Shown in pieces: positions 35,590 to 44,195 of a DNA stretch of 64,000 nucleotides. This DNA is from Chitinophaga alhagiae. Lineage in GTDB: Bacteria > Bacteroidota > Bacteroidia > Chitinophagales > Chitinophagaceae. The notes beneath the pieces were generated by a model. It searched no databases. It had not been told where the DNA came from and saw nothing but the letters and a program-made list of their open reading frames with translations. Location of the stretch: positions 496,001 to 560,000 of the forward strand of contig NZ_QXMH01000001.1 in NCBI RefSeq assembly GCF_003568665.1. Reading direction: 5' to 3'. Position numbers and translations under genes: made by a program. Every line of letters begins with the position of its first letter. Within the stretch, counting starts at the first letter, position 1.

Positions 35590-38574
35590 ATGAACGCAAA
35601 ACTTCTTTTTTTCTCATACAGCCTGCTGGCCGGCCTGCAAGCCACCGCGCAGCAACAGAACGTTGCCCTGCACAAGCCGGTAGCCGTTACCTCCCAAACC
35701 GCCGCAGGCCCCGCCGCCAACATTGTTGACGGGAAAATATCCCGCCATGCGCGCTGGGAAGCGGCCAACGGCAAGGCGCCGCACATGATTGAGATAGACC
35801 TGCAAAAATATTACAACATCAACGAGCTGCGCGTCCATACCGGCATTGCCGATGCGGAAAAGCAGCCGGACGAGACCACGCAGGCTGCCGGCTTCTGGTC
35901 TATGAAGAACTTTAAAATGCAGTATTGGGACGATGCCAACTGGAGTGATTTCCCTAAAAGCGAGGTGCATGAGAACCGGTTGACCACCGTGGTGTTCCGG
36001 TACAACCCCACCGTTACCACCTACAAAATACGGCTGGTATGTGACGATGGGGAGCCGGTGAACATCATGGAAATTGAGGCCTTTGGCGCGGCCGCTCCCA
36101 ACATGCCGGAGCCGCCCGCCGCCACTTCTTCCCTACAGGTGCAGGAAGTATCTACCGCGCCCCGGCAGGCTAACATCACCGTGGGCAACAAGGTAAGCGG
36201 CGCTACCATGCAGTATGTGGGCTACAACCAGGGATACTACATGCCGGGCAGCAACGTGTCTGCCTGGGTAGAATACTCGCAGGTGAACAGCTTCAGGGTA
36301 TGGGCCTCGCTGAATGCCTTTGTACCGGAAGCCAGCGTACAGGTAGATAAAACGCTCAGTTCCGTAGCGGAATTTGATAAAAGAAGAGCGGAGCTGCGCG
36401 CCAACCCCGAACATAACCGCTTCATCCAATGGAAGCAGTTGCTGCCGTTGTATGACCTGCCGGACTCTTCTTCCACCAATGCCATGGTATTCAACTATGC
36501 CCTCACAGAGTTGAAGCGGCTGAACATTGATGTAATACTGCAAATGGGCAGTACAGACTTTCAGGACAACTGGGAAAATAAATGGAAACAATGGCAGCGT
36601 TATTATGCGCTGGCCTACCATGCCGCCCGCAAGGGCAACGTGGCCATGTTTGCCATGCAGAACGAGCCCAATCACCGCAACTCCGGCCCAATGCAGCTGG
36701 ACCAGTGGATCATGGGCATGCAGGTAGTGTCTGACGCTATTCATGCGGCGGTAGAAGACGTGAACAAAAAATATGGCACCCGCCTGGTGCCTAAATTCGT
36801 AGGCCCGGTAACCGCCGGCCAGAATACGGACTGGTGGGCAGGCGTAGCGCGCGCCATCCGTACAGACTATCACGGCAGGCAAATAAATAAAGACCTGCTG
36901 GAAGTTTTTTCCACCCATTCCTACAACTCCCCCGCGGTAGGTTATGCATCGCGCATCAACAACATCCGCAGCATCATACAGGAAAACCACCCTGCCGGTA
37001 ACCCGCTGCCCATTGCCTACACGGAAATAGGCCGCTGGATGAACGCTTACCTCATAGACAAGGAAGAGACCATGGACTCCCCTTCTCTCTTTACCGAATG
37101 GGCGGGTATTTATACCAACAACATGAAAAACGGCGGCTACGGCATGTGGGCCTTCAAATTTGCCAATACCGCCAGCGGCCCTTACCCGAGGGGCATCAAG
37201 TCAGGCCATCACTTTATCTGGCAGGGCCGGCGTATTGTAGAAGACGCCTACCGCAACCTGGCGCTCAACAAACCGGTGCGCAGCTCCGGCGGCAATGCGG
37301 CCGCCGTAACGGACGGCAACAAGTCCAACCGGTCTGCCTGGGTATCAGACTCCGCCACGGCGGAGAAATGGCTGGAAATAGACCTGGGCGCCCCGCAAAC
37401 CCTTGGCAGCGCCGTGATCTACACCGGCAGTGACGGCGGCGTGTACACCGCGCCAGACCGTATCCGCAATTTCAAATTGCAATACGCCGCGGCAGACGGC
37501 TGGAAAGACATTGCCGGCGCCGTGGAACAGAACAATAAATACGCACAGGTATACAGCACCTTCAAACAGCCGGTAACCAGCAGTAAAGTGCGTTTCATCA
37601 GTGCAGACAAAGGCAGCCTTACGGTACGTGAAATAAAGCTCTTTGCCGCGGGAGACGGCCCTTCCGCGCAGCCCAACTACAGCGTATCCGGCATTCAGCG
37701 TACGGGCGAAGTAGTGCGCCTGTTCGCAAAAGGTTTCCGCGGCAGCAGACCGCTGTATGAAACCACGGCATCTGTGGATGACAGCGGGCTGGACGCCTGC
37801 ACCGCCTATGATGAAAAAACCGGTAACTACTACATCTGGCTGGTGCAGCGCGGGCCGTTTGAGTACCGCCTCCGGCTGGATGTTTCAGCGTTGGGCATAG
37901 CCGCCGCCGTACCCGTGATAGCGGAAACCGTCAACGCGGAAAAGTACGGCGAGGCCAGCCTGCTGGGCCCGCTGGCCGCCAATAAAAAAATAGACGTGGT
38001 ATTGCCGCCGCAAACGGTGATGCTGCTCACCATTCCAAAACAGGCACGCGCCGCCCGCCCGCTGAAAGCCACAGCAGCAGGTATTGGCATGGGCGCCGGC
38101 CCGTCGCAACAATTGCAGGTACAACTGGATGCCGCCACGCCCGCCAACAACCGGGTAACATACCTCCGTTTCAACCTGGCGGGGCAGAACATACCGCAGG
38201 CAAGCCGCATACTGCTGCGCGTGAACGGCCGCAACAGCGACGGTGGCCGCCCCTTCCGCCTGCACGTATATGGCATCCCCAACGCCCGCTGGAGCGCCGC
38301 TTCACTCAACTGGCAAAACGCGCCGCTGCTGGACGGGAAGGAAGCGCTGATAAAAGAAGTAGGCCGCAAAGCCTTTGTGGCGGGAGAACTGGCGTTTAGC
38401 GGCACAGACGCCAGCCATTGGCTGGATGTAACGGAGCTGGTGAAAAAACACGCCGCATCAGACCTCACGTTTGTGCTGGTGCGGGAAACAAGACAACTGG
38501 GAGATGATGAAGATAAAGGCCGCCGGGCCATTATAACACCTGGCAGCGCGGAACTTTTGATCTGGGGCCGGTAA
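35590..38574 (+). CDS. Large exported protein: discoidin - glycosidase-like barrel - discoidin - CBM96/DNRLRE-like domain
   Basis: 994 residues from ATG 35590 (upstream in-frame ATGs lack a signal peptide); signal ends LQATAQ. Domains: F5/8 type C (discoidin) at ~22-166 (NVALHKPVAVTSQTA... IDLQKYYNINELRVHTG); a TIM-barrel-like domain at ~195-540 with candidate acid/base Glu359 in AMQNEPNH and nucleophile Glu479 in IAYTEIGRW; a second F5/8 type C at ~555-700; and a C-terminal jelly roll (~830-994) with RVTYLRFNLAG, RILLRVNGRN, SLNWQNAPLL and WLDVTELVKKHAA, as in CBM96/DNRLRE domains. The barrel looks like a retaining glycosidase, but I cannot assign a family. Last gene of the operon. Confidence 0.72.
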   Translation: MNAKLLFFSYSLLAGLQATAQQQNVALHKPVAVTSQTAAGPAANIVDGKISRHARWEAANGKAPHMIEIDLQKYYNINELRVHTGIADAEKQPDETTQAAGFWSMKNFKMQYWDDANWSDFPKSEVHENRLTTVVFRYNPTVTTYKIRLVCDDGEPVNIMEIEAFGAAAPNMPEPPAATSSLQVQEVSTAPRQANITVGNKVSGATMQYVGYNQGYYMPGSNVSAWVEYSQVNSFRVWASLNAFVPEASVQVDKTLSSVAEFDKRRAELRANPEHNRFIQWKQLLPLYDLPDSSSTNAMVFNYALTELKRLNIDVILQMGSTDFQDNWENKWKQWQRYYALAYHAARKGNVAMFAMQNEPNHRNSGPMQLDQWIMGMQVVSDAIHAAVEDVNKKYGTRLVPKFVGPVTAGQNTDWWAGVARAIRTDYHGRQINKDLLEVFSTHSYNSPAVGYASRINNIRSIIQENHPAGNPLPIAYTEIGRWMNAYLIDKEETMDSPSLFTEWAGIYTNNMKNGGYGMWAFKFANTASGPYPRGIKSGHHFIWQGRRIVEDAYRNLALNKPVRSSGGNAAAVTDGNKSNRSAWVSDSATAEKWLEIDLGAPQTLGSAVIYTGSDGGVYTAPDRIRNFKLQYAAADGWKDIAGAVEQNNKYAQVYSTFKQPVTSSKVRFISADKGSLTVREIKLFAAGDGPSAQPNYSVSGIQRTGEVVRLFAKGFRGSRPLYETTASVDDSGLDACTAYDEKTGNYYIWLVQRGPFEYRLRLDVSALGIAAAVPVIAETVNAEKYGEASLLGPLAANKKIDVVLPPQTVMLLTIPKQARAARPLKATAAGIGMGAGPSQQLQVQLDAATPANNRVTYLRFNLAGQNIPQASRILLRVNGRNSDGGRPFRLHVYGIPNARWSAASLNWQNAPLLDGKEALIKEVGRKAFVAGELAFSGTDASHWLDVTELVKKHAASDLTFVLVRETRQLGDDEDKGRRAIITPGSAELLIWGR

Positions 38575-38598
38575 TGCAGGCACTGCCCGTAATATTGA

Positions 38599-38628
38599 CA
38601 ATAGGGGAGCCTCACGGTTCCCCTATTG
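38599..38628 (+). terminator. Terminator of the glycan utilisation operon
   Basis: CAATAGGGGA (38599-38608) pairs with TCCCCTATTG (38619-38628), extended inward by GCC/GGT to leave a TCAC loop. No U run follows. Confidence 0.65.
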
Positions 38629-38738
38629 CATTCCTGCCATTTCTCCCTATATTTACAGGGTAAAAAAGGAAATGGTGTCTTCCTTCCCACAACCGTCCTT
38701 CCCGCTGGAAACGACTGATGGCGCCTACAAACCGGGGC

Positions 38739-38767
38739 TTTGCGCGCAAGGCCTTCATTTTAATTTG
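38739..38767 (+). promoter_or_regulatory. Candidate Bacteroidota-type promoter of the ClC gene
   Basis: TTTG (38739-38742), an 18-bp spacer, then TAATTTG (38761-38767), close to the TTTG-N19-TAnnTTTG consensus. It lies so close to the ATG at 38773 that the mRNA would be almost leaderless. Confidence 0.45.
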
Positions 38768-38772
38768 TAGGT

Positions 38773-40107
38773 ATGAAAAAAATAAGATCATCGTTTGAAC
38801 AGGTGCTGATCGCTTCGCACCTCCTGAAATGGACGGCATTGACCATCCCCGTTGCCCTCACCGCAGGTTCCCTCGTTGCTTTCTTTTTATGGTCGCTGGA
38901 TGAAGTGACCAACCTCCGCCACCGCCATGGCTGGCTGCTGTACCTGTTGCCGCTGGCGGGCGTGCTCATCTGGGCGCTGTACAAATACCTGGGCAAGAAC
39001 GCGGAGGCTGGCAATAACCTGATCATGGACGAAATTCATGAACCGGGTGGCGGCGTTCCGCTCCGCATGGCGCCGCTGGTGCTGGTCACCACCATCATCA
39101 CCCACCTGTTTGGCGGCTCCGCCGGGCGGGAAGGCACGGCCGTACAGATAGGCGGCAGCCTGGCCGGGCAACTGGGCAAGTGGTTCCGCCTGAACAATGA
39201 AGATGTGAAGATCATACTGACCACCGGTATTGCCGCCGGTTTTGGCGCGGTGTTCGGCACGCCGCTTACCGGCGCCATCTTTGCGCTGGAAGTGCTCACC
39301 ATTGGCCGCATCAGCCATAAAGCGCTCCTCCCCTGCCTGATGGCCAGCGTACTGGCGGATATTACCTGCTCGGCCTGGCAGGTGCACCATACGCATTACC
39401 ATATTGCCATCAACGAGGCTATCAACAGCACGGTGAGCTTTATCCATTTCGATTTTGCGCTGCTGCTCAAGGTGATACTGGCCGGCATCTGCTTTGGCCT
39501 GGCGGGATATGGTTTTTCCACCCTTTCGCACAACATCAAAAAATACAGCGCGCGGTACATTACACGGCCATGGCTGGTGCCCCTCACCGGCGGACTCCTT
39601 GTTATAGCGCTCACCCTGCTGCTGGGCACCACAGATTACCTGGGCCTGGGCGTTACCAACCCTGACCCCAACGGCGTGTCTATTGTATCTTCTTTCCAGG
39701 AAGGTGGCGCGGGTTACCTGAGCTGGTTCTGGAAGCTGCTGTTCACCGCCGTTACATTGGGCATGGGCTTCAAGGGCGGGGAAGTAACGCCGCTGTTTTT
39801 TATTGGCGCGGCCCTTGGCAATACCTTTGCCAGCCTCACCGGCGCGCCGGTAGACCTGCTGGCGGGCCTGGGCTTTATTGCCGTGTTCGCGGGCGCCACC
39901 AATACGCCTATAGCCTGCACTATTATGGGGATTGAACTGTTCGGGGGAGAGTATACGCTCTACTACGCCGTAGCCTGCTTTACGGCCTATTACTTCAGCG
40001 GCCATTCCGGCATTTACCAGAGCCAGCGGCTGTCAGGCGCCAAAACGGATAACCTGGAATACCATAACGAGCAAACCCTGAAAGATATCAGGCGCGGCAG
40101 GCGCTAA
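38773..40107 (+). CDS. ClC family chloride channel / H+-Cl- antiporter
   Basis: 444 residues with about ten membrane helices. Signature segments of ClC proteins: [19 protein letters not shown] with the gating glutamate Glu120 (typical of coupled exchangers), [24 protein letters not shown], and [22 protein letters not shown] for the second anion-binding loop. No C-terminal CBS domains. Monocistronic: its own promoter region upstream and a shared terminator hairpin downstream. It probably helps control cell volume or pH; the exact ion specificity is not readable. Confidence 0.93.
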   Translation: MKKIRSSFEQVLIASHLLKWTALTIPVALTAGSLVAFFLWSLDEVTNLRHRHGWLLYLLPLAGVLIWALYKYLGKNAEAGNNLIMDEIHEPGGGVPLRMAPLVLVTTIITHLFGGSAGREGTAVQIGGSLAGQLGKWFRLNNEDVKIILTTGIAAGFGAVFGTPLTGAIFALEVLTIGRISHKALLPCLMASVLADITCSAWQVHHTHYHIAINEAINSTVSFIHFDFALLLKVILAGICFGLAGYGFSTLSHNIKKYSARYITRPWLVPLTGGLLVIALTLLLGTTDYLGLGVTNPDPNGVSIVSSFQEGGAGYLSWFWKLLFTAVTLGMGFKGGEVTPLFFIGAALGNTFASLTGAPVDLLAGLGFIAVFAGATNTPIACTIMGIELFGGEYTLYYAVACFTAYYFSGHSGIYQSQRLSGAKTDNLEYHNEQTLKDIRRGRR

Positions 40108-40113
40108 ATGCAA

Positions 40114-40156
40114 GTGCCGGCAGGCAAATAGTATTCAGACTACTTCCTGCCGGCAC
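40114..40156. terminator. Bidirectional terminator between convergent ClC and NamZ-type genes
   Basis: GTGCCGGCAGG (40114-40124) pairs perfectly with CCTGCCGGCAC (40146-40156); the loop contains a further small AGTA/TACT pairing. Confidence 0.8.
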
Positions 40157-40213
40157 AGCACAGAACAACTCGTTATGGCCTGAAAAAAGCAGGCGGCCCA
40201 ATGTATAGATCAA

Positions 40214-41428
40214 TTACTGGTACAGCAAATATTTCTTTCTCATTTTCTTGTACGCGCTCAAACCCGGCTCCCAGCTTTTCCGGATCTCCTCCTCGCTTTT
40301 GCCCGCAATGATCTGCTGTTTGAACAACGCCGTACCGGCCAGTCCGTCAATATTTCCTATCTGGCGGCTGTAAGACCTGTCAAAGAATTTTGATTTATCC
40401 GGATAGGCCTTGTACATGTCCATGATCCATTTGATATTGACCTTGCCTGCTTTGCGGTGGGGCGTTACGTCGTAATTCCGCAGGTCAAGGCCGTAGCAGG
40501 TCTCATTCTGATGCAGCGGCGTTTCAGACATGCCGGGTATGCTTACCGGCATGAACGTAAAATCAAAAATGCCTTTCAGCGCCGGGGCGCCCAGTACGGT
40601 AAACGGCATGCGGGTACCGCGGCCCTGGCTTACAATGGTGCCTTCAAACAAACAAAGGGAAGGGTACAGCAATATGGACTGCTGGGTGTTGAGGTTGGGA
40701 GACGGCGCTACCGGCAGGGTATAATCCATATCGTGCCGGTAATTGGCCACCGGTATCACTTTTATCTTGCACTTCATTTTATCCTTCAGCCATCCTTCGC
40801 CGTTCAGCATTTGTGCAAACTCGCCAATGGTCATGCCATGGGTGATGGGAATGGGAAACTGGCCGATGCCGGACCTGTATTTCATATCAAGAATAGGCCC
40901 GTCTACATACCCGTTGGGATTGGGCCTGTCAAGGATCACCAGTTCTTTCCCGGCTTCCGCGCAAGATTCCATGATGTCCCGCAGTGTATTGATATTGGTG
41001 TAGAAGCGGCAGCCCACGTCTGCAATATCAAACACCATGATGTCTATTTTCTGCAGGTCTTCCCGGGACGGTTTCCTTTTCTGGCCATACAGGGAAATGA
41101 TGGGGATGCCGGTTGCCGCATCTACCTCGTCACCCACTTCGGCGCCATTGCTGGCGTTACCGCGGAACCCGTGCTCCGGGCCAAAAATGGCCTTGATATT
41201 AATGCCCAGCGTGCGCAGGCTGTCTACACTCAGTTTATTACCGATAATGGAGGTCTGGTTCACGACCATGCCTACACGTTTTCCTTTGAGGTACGGCAGG
41301 TACAGGTTTACCTGGTCTGCCCCGGTGAGAATGCCCTCTCTTGCGGGCGCTTCCGCAGGCATGGTACAAAAAACCGGTGTTGCGGCCAGCAGCAGGCCTA
41401 TCATAAAAAGTCGTAGTTGCATGATCAT
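40214..41428 (-). CDS. DUF1343 family exo-beta-N-acetylmuramidase (NamZ type), exported
   Basis: 404 residues from ATG 41428 (ATG 41422 also possible). Signal peptide ends around PVFCTMPA. DUF1343 landmarks: LKGKRVGMVVNQTSI, AIFGPEHGFRGNASNGAEVGDEVD, VFDIADVGCRFYTNINTL, ILDRPNPNGYVDGPIL, SPNLNTQQSILLYPSLCLFEGT and SQGRGTRMPF. Characterised members (NamZ) remove terminal MurNAc from peptidoglycan fragments in the periplasm or outside the cell. Here it would feed cell-wall recycling or use of foreign peptidoglycan. It is transcribed divergently from the deaminase gene. Confidence 0.9.
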   Translation of the reverse strand: MIMQLRLFMIGLLLAATPVFCTMPAEAPAREGILTGADQVNLYLPYLKGKRVGMVVNQTSIIGNKLSVDSLRTLGINIKAIFGPEHGFRGNASNGAEVGDEVDAATGIPIISLYGQKRKPSREDLQKIDIMVFDIADVGCRFYTNINTLRDIMESCAEAGKELVILDRPNPNGYVDGPILDMKYRSGIGQFPIPITHGMTIGEFAQMLNGEGWLKDKMKCKIKVIPVANYRHDMDYTLPVAPSPNLNTQQSILLYPSLCLFEGTIVSQGRGTRMPFTVLGAPALKGIFDFTFMPVSIPGMSETPLHQNETCYGLDLRNYDVTPHRKAGKVNIKWIMDMYKAYPDKSKFFDRSYSRQIGNIDGLAGTALFKQQIIAGKSEEEIRKSWEPGLSAYKKMRKKYLLYQ

Positions 41429-41443
41429 AAACAATTTGTATCC

Positions 41444-41483
41444 AACAGTTAGACAAACTCGGCAACGCCAACCGTTAACTGTT
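41444..41483. promoter_or_regulatory. Spaced inverted repeat between divergent namZ-type and deaminase genes
   Basis: AACAGTTA (41444-41451) and TAACTGTT (41476-41483) are exact reverse complements separated by 24 bp. On the minus strand a TTG-N17-TAACTGTTG arrangement overlaps it, so it may be an operator at the muramidase promoter. Confidence 0.4.
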
Positions 41484-41527
41484 TTAAAGGTACATCAATT
41501 TCTTTTTCCCGAATGGCGGCGGGCGTA

Positions 41528-41535
41528 TACCTTTG
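41528..41535 (+). promoter_or_regulatory. -7 promoter element just before the deaminase start
   Basis: TACCTTTG matches TAnnTTTG exactly and ends 4 bp before the ATG at 41540. If used, the transcript begins at or just after the start codon, that is leaderless. Confidence 0.45.
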
Positions 41536-41539
41536 GAAC

Positions 41540-41950
41540 ATGAAGGAACATGCCGTTTATATGCAACGCTGCCTGGAGCTGGCCGCCATGGCCGCTGCCG
41601 AAGGTGAAAGCCCCGTGGGCAGCGTGATCGTAAAAGAAGGCCGCGTGCTGGGTGAAGCATTTGAAAAAAGCAGGCAGCTGAAAGACATTACGCGCCATGC
41701 GGAGGTGCTGGCCATCATGAACGCCGTGGAGGAACATGGCAGCTGTGAAGGCGCTGTATTATACACCAATGCAGAGCCTTGCATACTTTGTTCTTACGTG
41801 ATCCGGCATCACAAAATAGCCGCGGTGGTTTTCAGCCAGTATTCCGGTGAGCTGGGCGGCGCGGGCTCCCGCTACCCCATTTTGACGGCTGAAGATATCA
41901 ATGCCTGGAGCAAACCGCCGCAGGTGATCGTTTACAACGAAAACAGCTGA
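41540..41950 (+). CDS. Cytidine/adenosine deaminase family nucleoside deaminase (TadA/guanine-deaminase-like)
   Basis: 136 residues from ATG 41540, the start that matches the usual family length before LELAAMAAAEGESPVGSVIV. Zinc site: HAE (His53, Glu55) and AEPCILC (Pro80-Cys81, Cys84). The segment after the second zinc motif (SYVIRHHKIAAVVFSQYSGELGGAGSRYPIL) differs from the usual TadA AG-I-SRI-VV-G pattern, so a free-nucleoside or guanine deaminase is as likely as the tRNA-A34 deaminase. Cytoplasmic; monocistronic. Confidence 0.85.
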   Translation: MKEHAVYMQRCLELAAMAAAEGESPVGSVIVKEGRVLGEAFEKSRQLKDITRHAEVLAIMNAVEEHGSCEGAVLYTNAEPCILCSYVIRHHKIAAVVFSQYSGELGGAGSRYPILTAEDINAWSKPPQVIVYNENS

Positions 41951-41974
41951 GGCCTGTTCCGGAAGCGGGCCTGG

Positions 41975-41993
41975 CATACCGGCCACCGGCATG
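41975..41993. terminator. Small hairpin between convergent deaminase and GH127 genes
   Basis: CATACCGG (41975-41982) pairs with CCGGCATG (41986-41993) with one mismatch and a CCA loop. Weak as a terminator because no U run follows. Confidence 0.35.
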
Positions 41994-42004
41994 AAATAAT
42001 CCTC

Positions 42005-43867
42005 TTATTGCAACGTTTTCGGGTCTACCAGGTACGGCATCCAGGTTTGAAAGAACGATCTTTCTTTCCCGTTGCCGGCCGAGGCATAATCGCACAAGTA
42101 TACTGCTACGGGTTCCGGCGCTTTCTCCATATATGATTCGGGGTAAAAAGCAGCTTTATACTGCATCCACATACCGGCCGCTTTCACCGGCTGCAGGTCA
42201 ATATACCCGTCTTTGTCCGCAATAGGATGTACCGTAACACCGGTCCGCACACCGGGCAGGCGCGCATCCCTGGCCAGCAGCACCGGCCCGCGCATAATAG
42301 CGGCATAACGCGGCGTTTGGCCCATGGTAATCACGCGGCCCCGCATATCCAGCTCCATGGTAACCTTGTCCCCGCTTTTCCAGGTGCGCCTGATCTGTGT
42401 ATAGGCGCCCGGCCGTACATTACCTACCGCTTCTCCGTTCACTTTCAGCGTGGTGTTTTTGCTCCAGTGGGGAATGCGGATGCCGATGCTCATATCTTCC
42501 GGTTTAGGCAGGCTGACCTCCATTTGCACGCTCCCGGAAACCGGGTAGTCTGTATGCTGCGCCAGGGTGATCTTTTGTCCGCGTGGCGTTCTCACTTCCG
42601 CGGCGCCTTCCACAAAATAATTGACCTGTGCCCCCTGCTGCGCGCCGGTGGCAATAAACAACGGTACGTTGAACAAACCGCGCGGCCCGCTGGCCTCGCA
42701 GCAGTTCAGCCCCATGCCGCATTGCTCGCTGCCCGGCAGCCTTTCGCCCGTGAGGGGCGTATACTTGGCCCATTGGGCGCCGTCTGCGCTCATGGAGCCT
42801 AACAGGGCGTTGTAAAAACTGTGCTCCACCGCATCGGCGTATTTAGCTTCGCCGGTGAGGCGCAGCAACTGCTCGCTCAGCTTCAGCCAGGTAACGGTTA
42901 CACAGGTTTCCTGGAAGTGGTATACCGGCGTGGTTTGCAGGGCTTTGCCACCGAACCACATTTCCGCCGCCGCCCCAGAGCCGGCTATGTTGATCTCCGT
43001 ATCGTAAATGTTCTGCCACGTTTGTTCCACCGCGTTTTTATACTTTTCATTGCCTGTAACACGGTACAGCTCCAGCAGCCCTTCGTAACAAGACATCATT
43101 TCATACGCCTTCTGCCCCTGCTGGGGGCCATACCACTGCTTTGCCGTTACGCCCGGGAAACGCGCAGACACGTTTACCGTTGCCTTGCTGAGCAACTGCG
43201 GCCCGGCGGGCGTTTCCCAGTCGCGCACAATGGCCTCCGCAAAATCGAGGTACTTCTGCTGGCGGGTGCGCGTGTACAACAGTACCACCGGTTCCAGTAC
43301 GGAAGACGCCGCCATGCCCCGGTAGCTGCCGCATTGTACAATGCTCCTGTTGCGGGCGGCCAGTTCGTTCATCAGGTTGTCCGCCACGCGGGCAGCGGCC
43401 TGCAGGCTTTTTTTATCGCCGGTAAGGTCGTAATAGTCCAGCAGCCCCAGCATGCAATATTTTCTGCCCCAAATGTCCCAGCCCTTCAGGCGCGCGCTGT
43501 CTGCGTAATTACCGATGTACCCGTCTGCGGACTGGGTAGACAGCAGCCCCGCCACAGCATGGTCCAGCACTTTTTTCAGCCTGGGCTGCGGGTGATAGCG
43601 GTAGGCCAGTACGGCGGAGGTAAACCATTTGCCCCAGAACTCCGACTGCCAACGGCTGGTCTCGTTGCGCTGGCGGAAAGCGTTCACCAGGCGGTCTACA
43701 TCCTGCGCCAATACCCGGTTTTCGTATGAACTGTCTAAACGCTGGCCTACAATGCCGCCCACTTTAATGGCGGTGGCGGCCTGTAACTGATCTTTGACCT
43801 GTGCCTGGCTGTTGACGGAGCAAAGCAGGCATACGGCGCCTGCCGCGTACATGAAGAGCTGTTTCAT
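42005..43867 (-). CDS. Exported GH127 beta-L-arabinofuranosidase (DUF1680)
   Basis: 620 residues from ATG 43867, which starts the signal peptide MKQLFMYAAGAVCLLCSVNSQA. The (alpha/alpha)6 barrel shows the zinc-thiolate active site known for GH127: Glu320 and Cys322 in FQETCVTVTW, and Cys389-Cys390 in NCCEASGPRG, one of which is the nucleophile. C-terminal beta domains follow (IGIRIPHWSKNTTLKVNG). The enzyme releases beta-L-arabinofuranose from plant glycoproteins or arabinans outside the cytoplasm. It is encoded alone, away from the Sus loci, and divergent from the leucine operon. Confidence 0.92.
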   Translation of the reverse strand: MKQLFMYAAGAVCLLCSVNSQAQVKDQLQAATAIKVGGIVGQRLDSSYENRVLAQDVDRLVNAFRQRNETSRWQSEFWGKWFTSAVLAYRYHPQPRLKKVLDHAVAGLLSTQSADGYIGNYADSARLKGWDIWGRKYCMLGLLDYYDLTGDKKSLQAAARVADNLMNELAARNRSIVQCGSYRGMAASSVLEPVVLLYTRTRQQKYLDFAEAIVRDWETPAGPQLLSKATVNVSARFPGVTAKQWYGPQQGQKAYEMMSCYEGLLELYRVTGNEKYKNAVEQTWQNIYDTEINIAGSGAAAEMWFGGKALQTTPVYHFQETCVTVTWLKLSEQLLRLTGEAKYADAVEHSFYNALLGSMSADGAQWAKYTPLTGERLPGSEQCGMGLNCCEASGPRGLFNVPLFIATGAQQGAQVNYFVEGAAEVRTPRGQKITLAQHTDYPVSGSVQMEVSLPKPEDMSIGIRIPHWSKNTTLKVNGEAVGNVRPGAYTQIRRTWKSGDKVTMELDMRGRVITMGQTPRYAAIMRGPVLLARDARLPGVRTGVTVHPIADKDGYIDLQPVKAAGMWMQYKAAFYPESYMEKAPEPVAVYLCDYASAGNGKERSFFQTWMPYLVDPKTLQ

Positions 43868-44195
43868 TTTGTTTGCTGGTTGTTTCCGTGGAATTTGTTC
43901 GGGCTGCAAAATAGAAGAATTTTATCGTATCCAATAAATTCCTTCCCCATCAACGACGCCCACAGATTACAGCTTTTATTGATACCATTTACGGCCGCCG
44001 CATTACTGCGGCGGCTGCTGGCCTTGCGGACAACCGCTTATAATAAGCTGACAATCAACATAATACCATACTCCGCCTTTCCATCTGGCCATTTTTTTAC
44101 ATTTTCATGTATTTTCTTAGAGAAAATGTCACGGAAAAGCAAATTTTGTGGATATATTTTAACAATTTTGCAGTTACGTTTATAAAATATAAAAA
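43868..44195. other. Divergent intergenic region between GH127 and leuC (328 bp)
   Basis: No convincing gene. On the minus strand TTG (43934-43932), an 18-bp spacer and TATTTTG (43913-43907) form a plausible GH127 promoter with a ~35-base leader. On the plus side there is a perfect hairpin GCCGCCGC-attact-GCGGCGGC (43994-44015), a T-rich stretch near 44090-44110 and AT-rich sequence up to leuC. One frame across 43962-44036 is rich in leucine codons but lacks an ATG. Confidence 0.5.
43907..43934 (-). promoter_or_regulatory. Candidate promoter of the GH127 gene
   Basis: Read on the minus strand: TTGG at 43934-43931, then TATTTTG at 43913-43907, with 18 bp between TTG and TA. The same TTG-N18-TAnTTTG form is seen before the ClC gene. 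Confidence 0.45.

Noticed and set aside
38640..38665. CCCT...AGGG pairing near 38646-38660 as a second terminator
   Set aside because: Only four pairs; the hairpin at 38599-38628 already explains termination.
43880..44185. A 101-residue plus-strand reading frame upstream of leuC
   Set aside because: It needs a TTG start, has no recognisable domain and overlaps the GH127 promoter; treated as intergenic.
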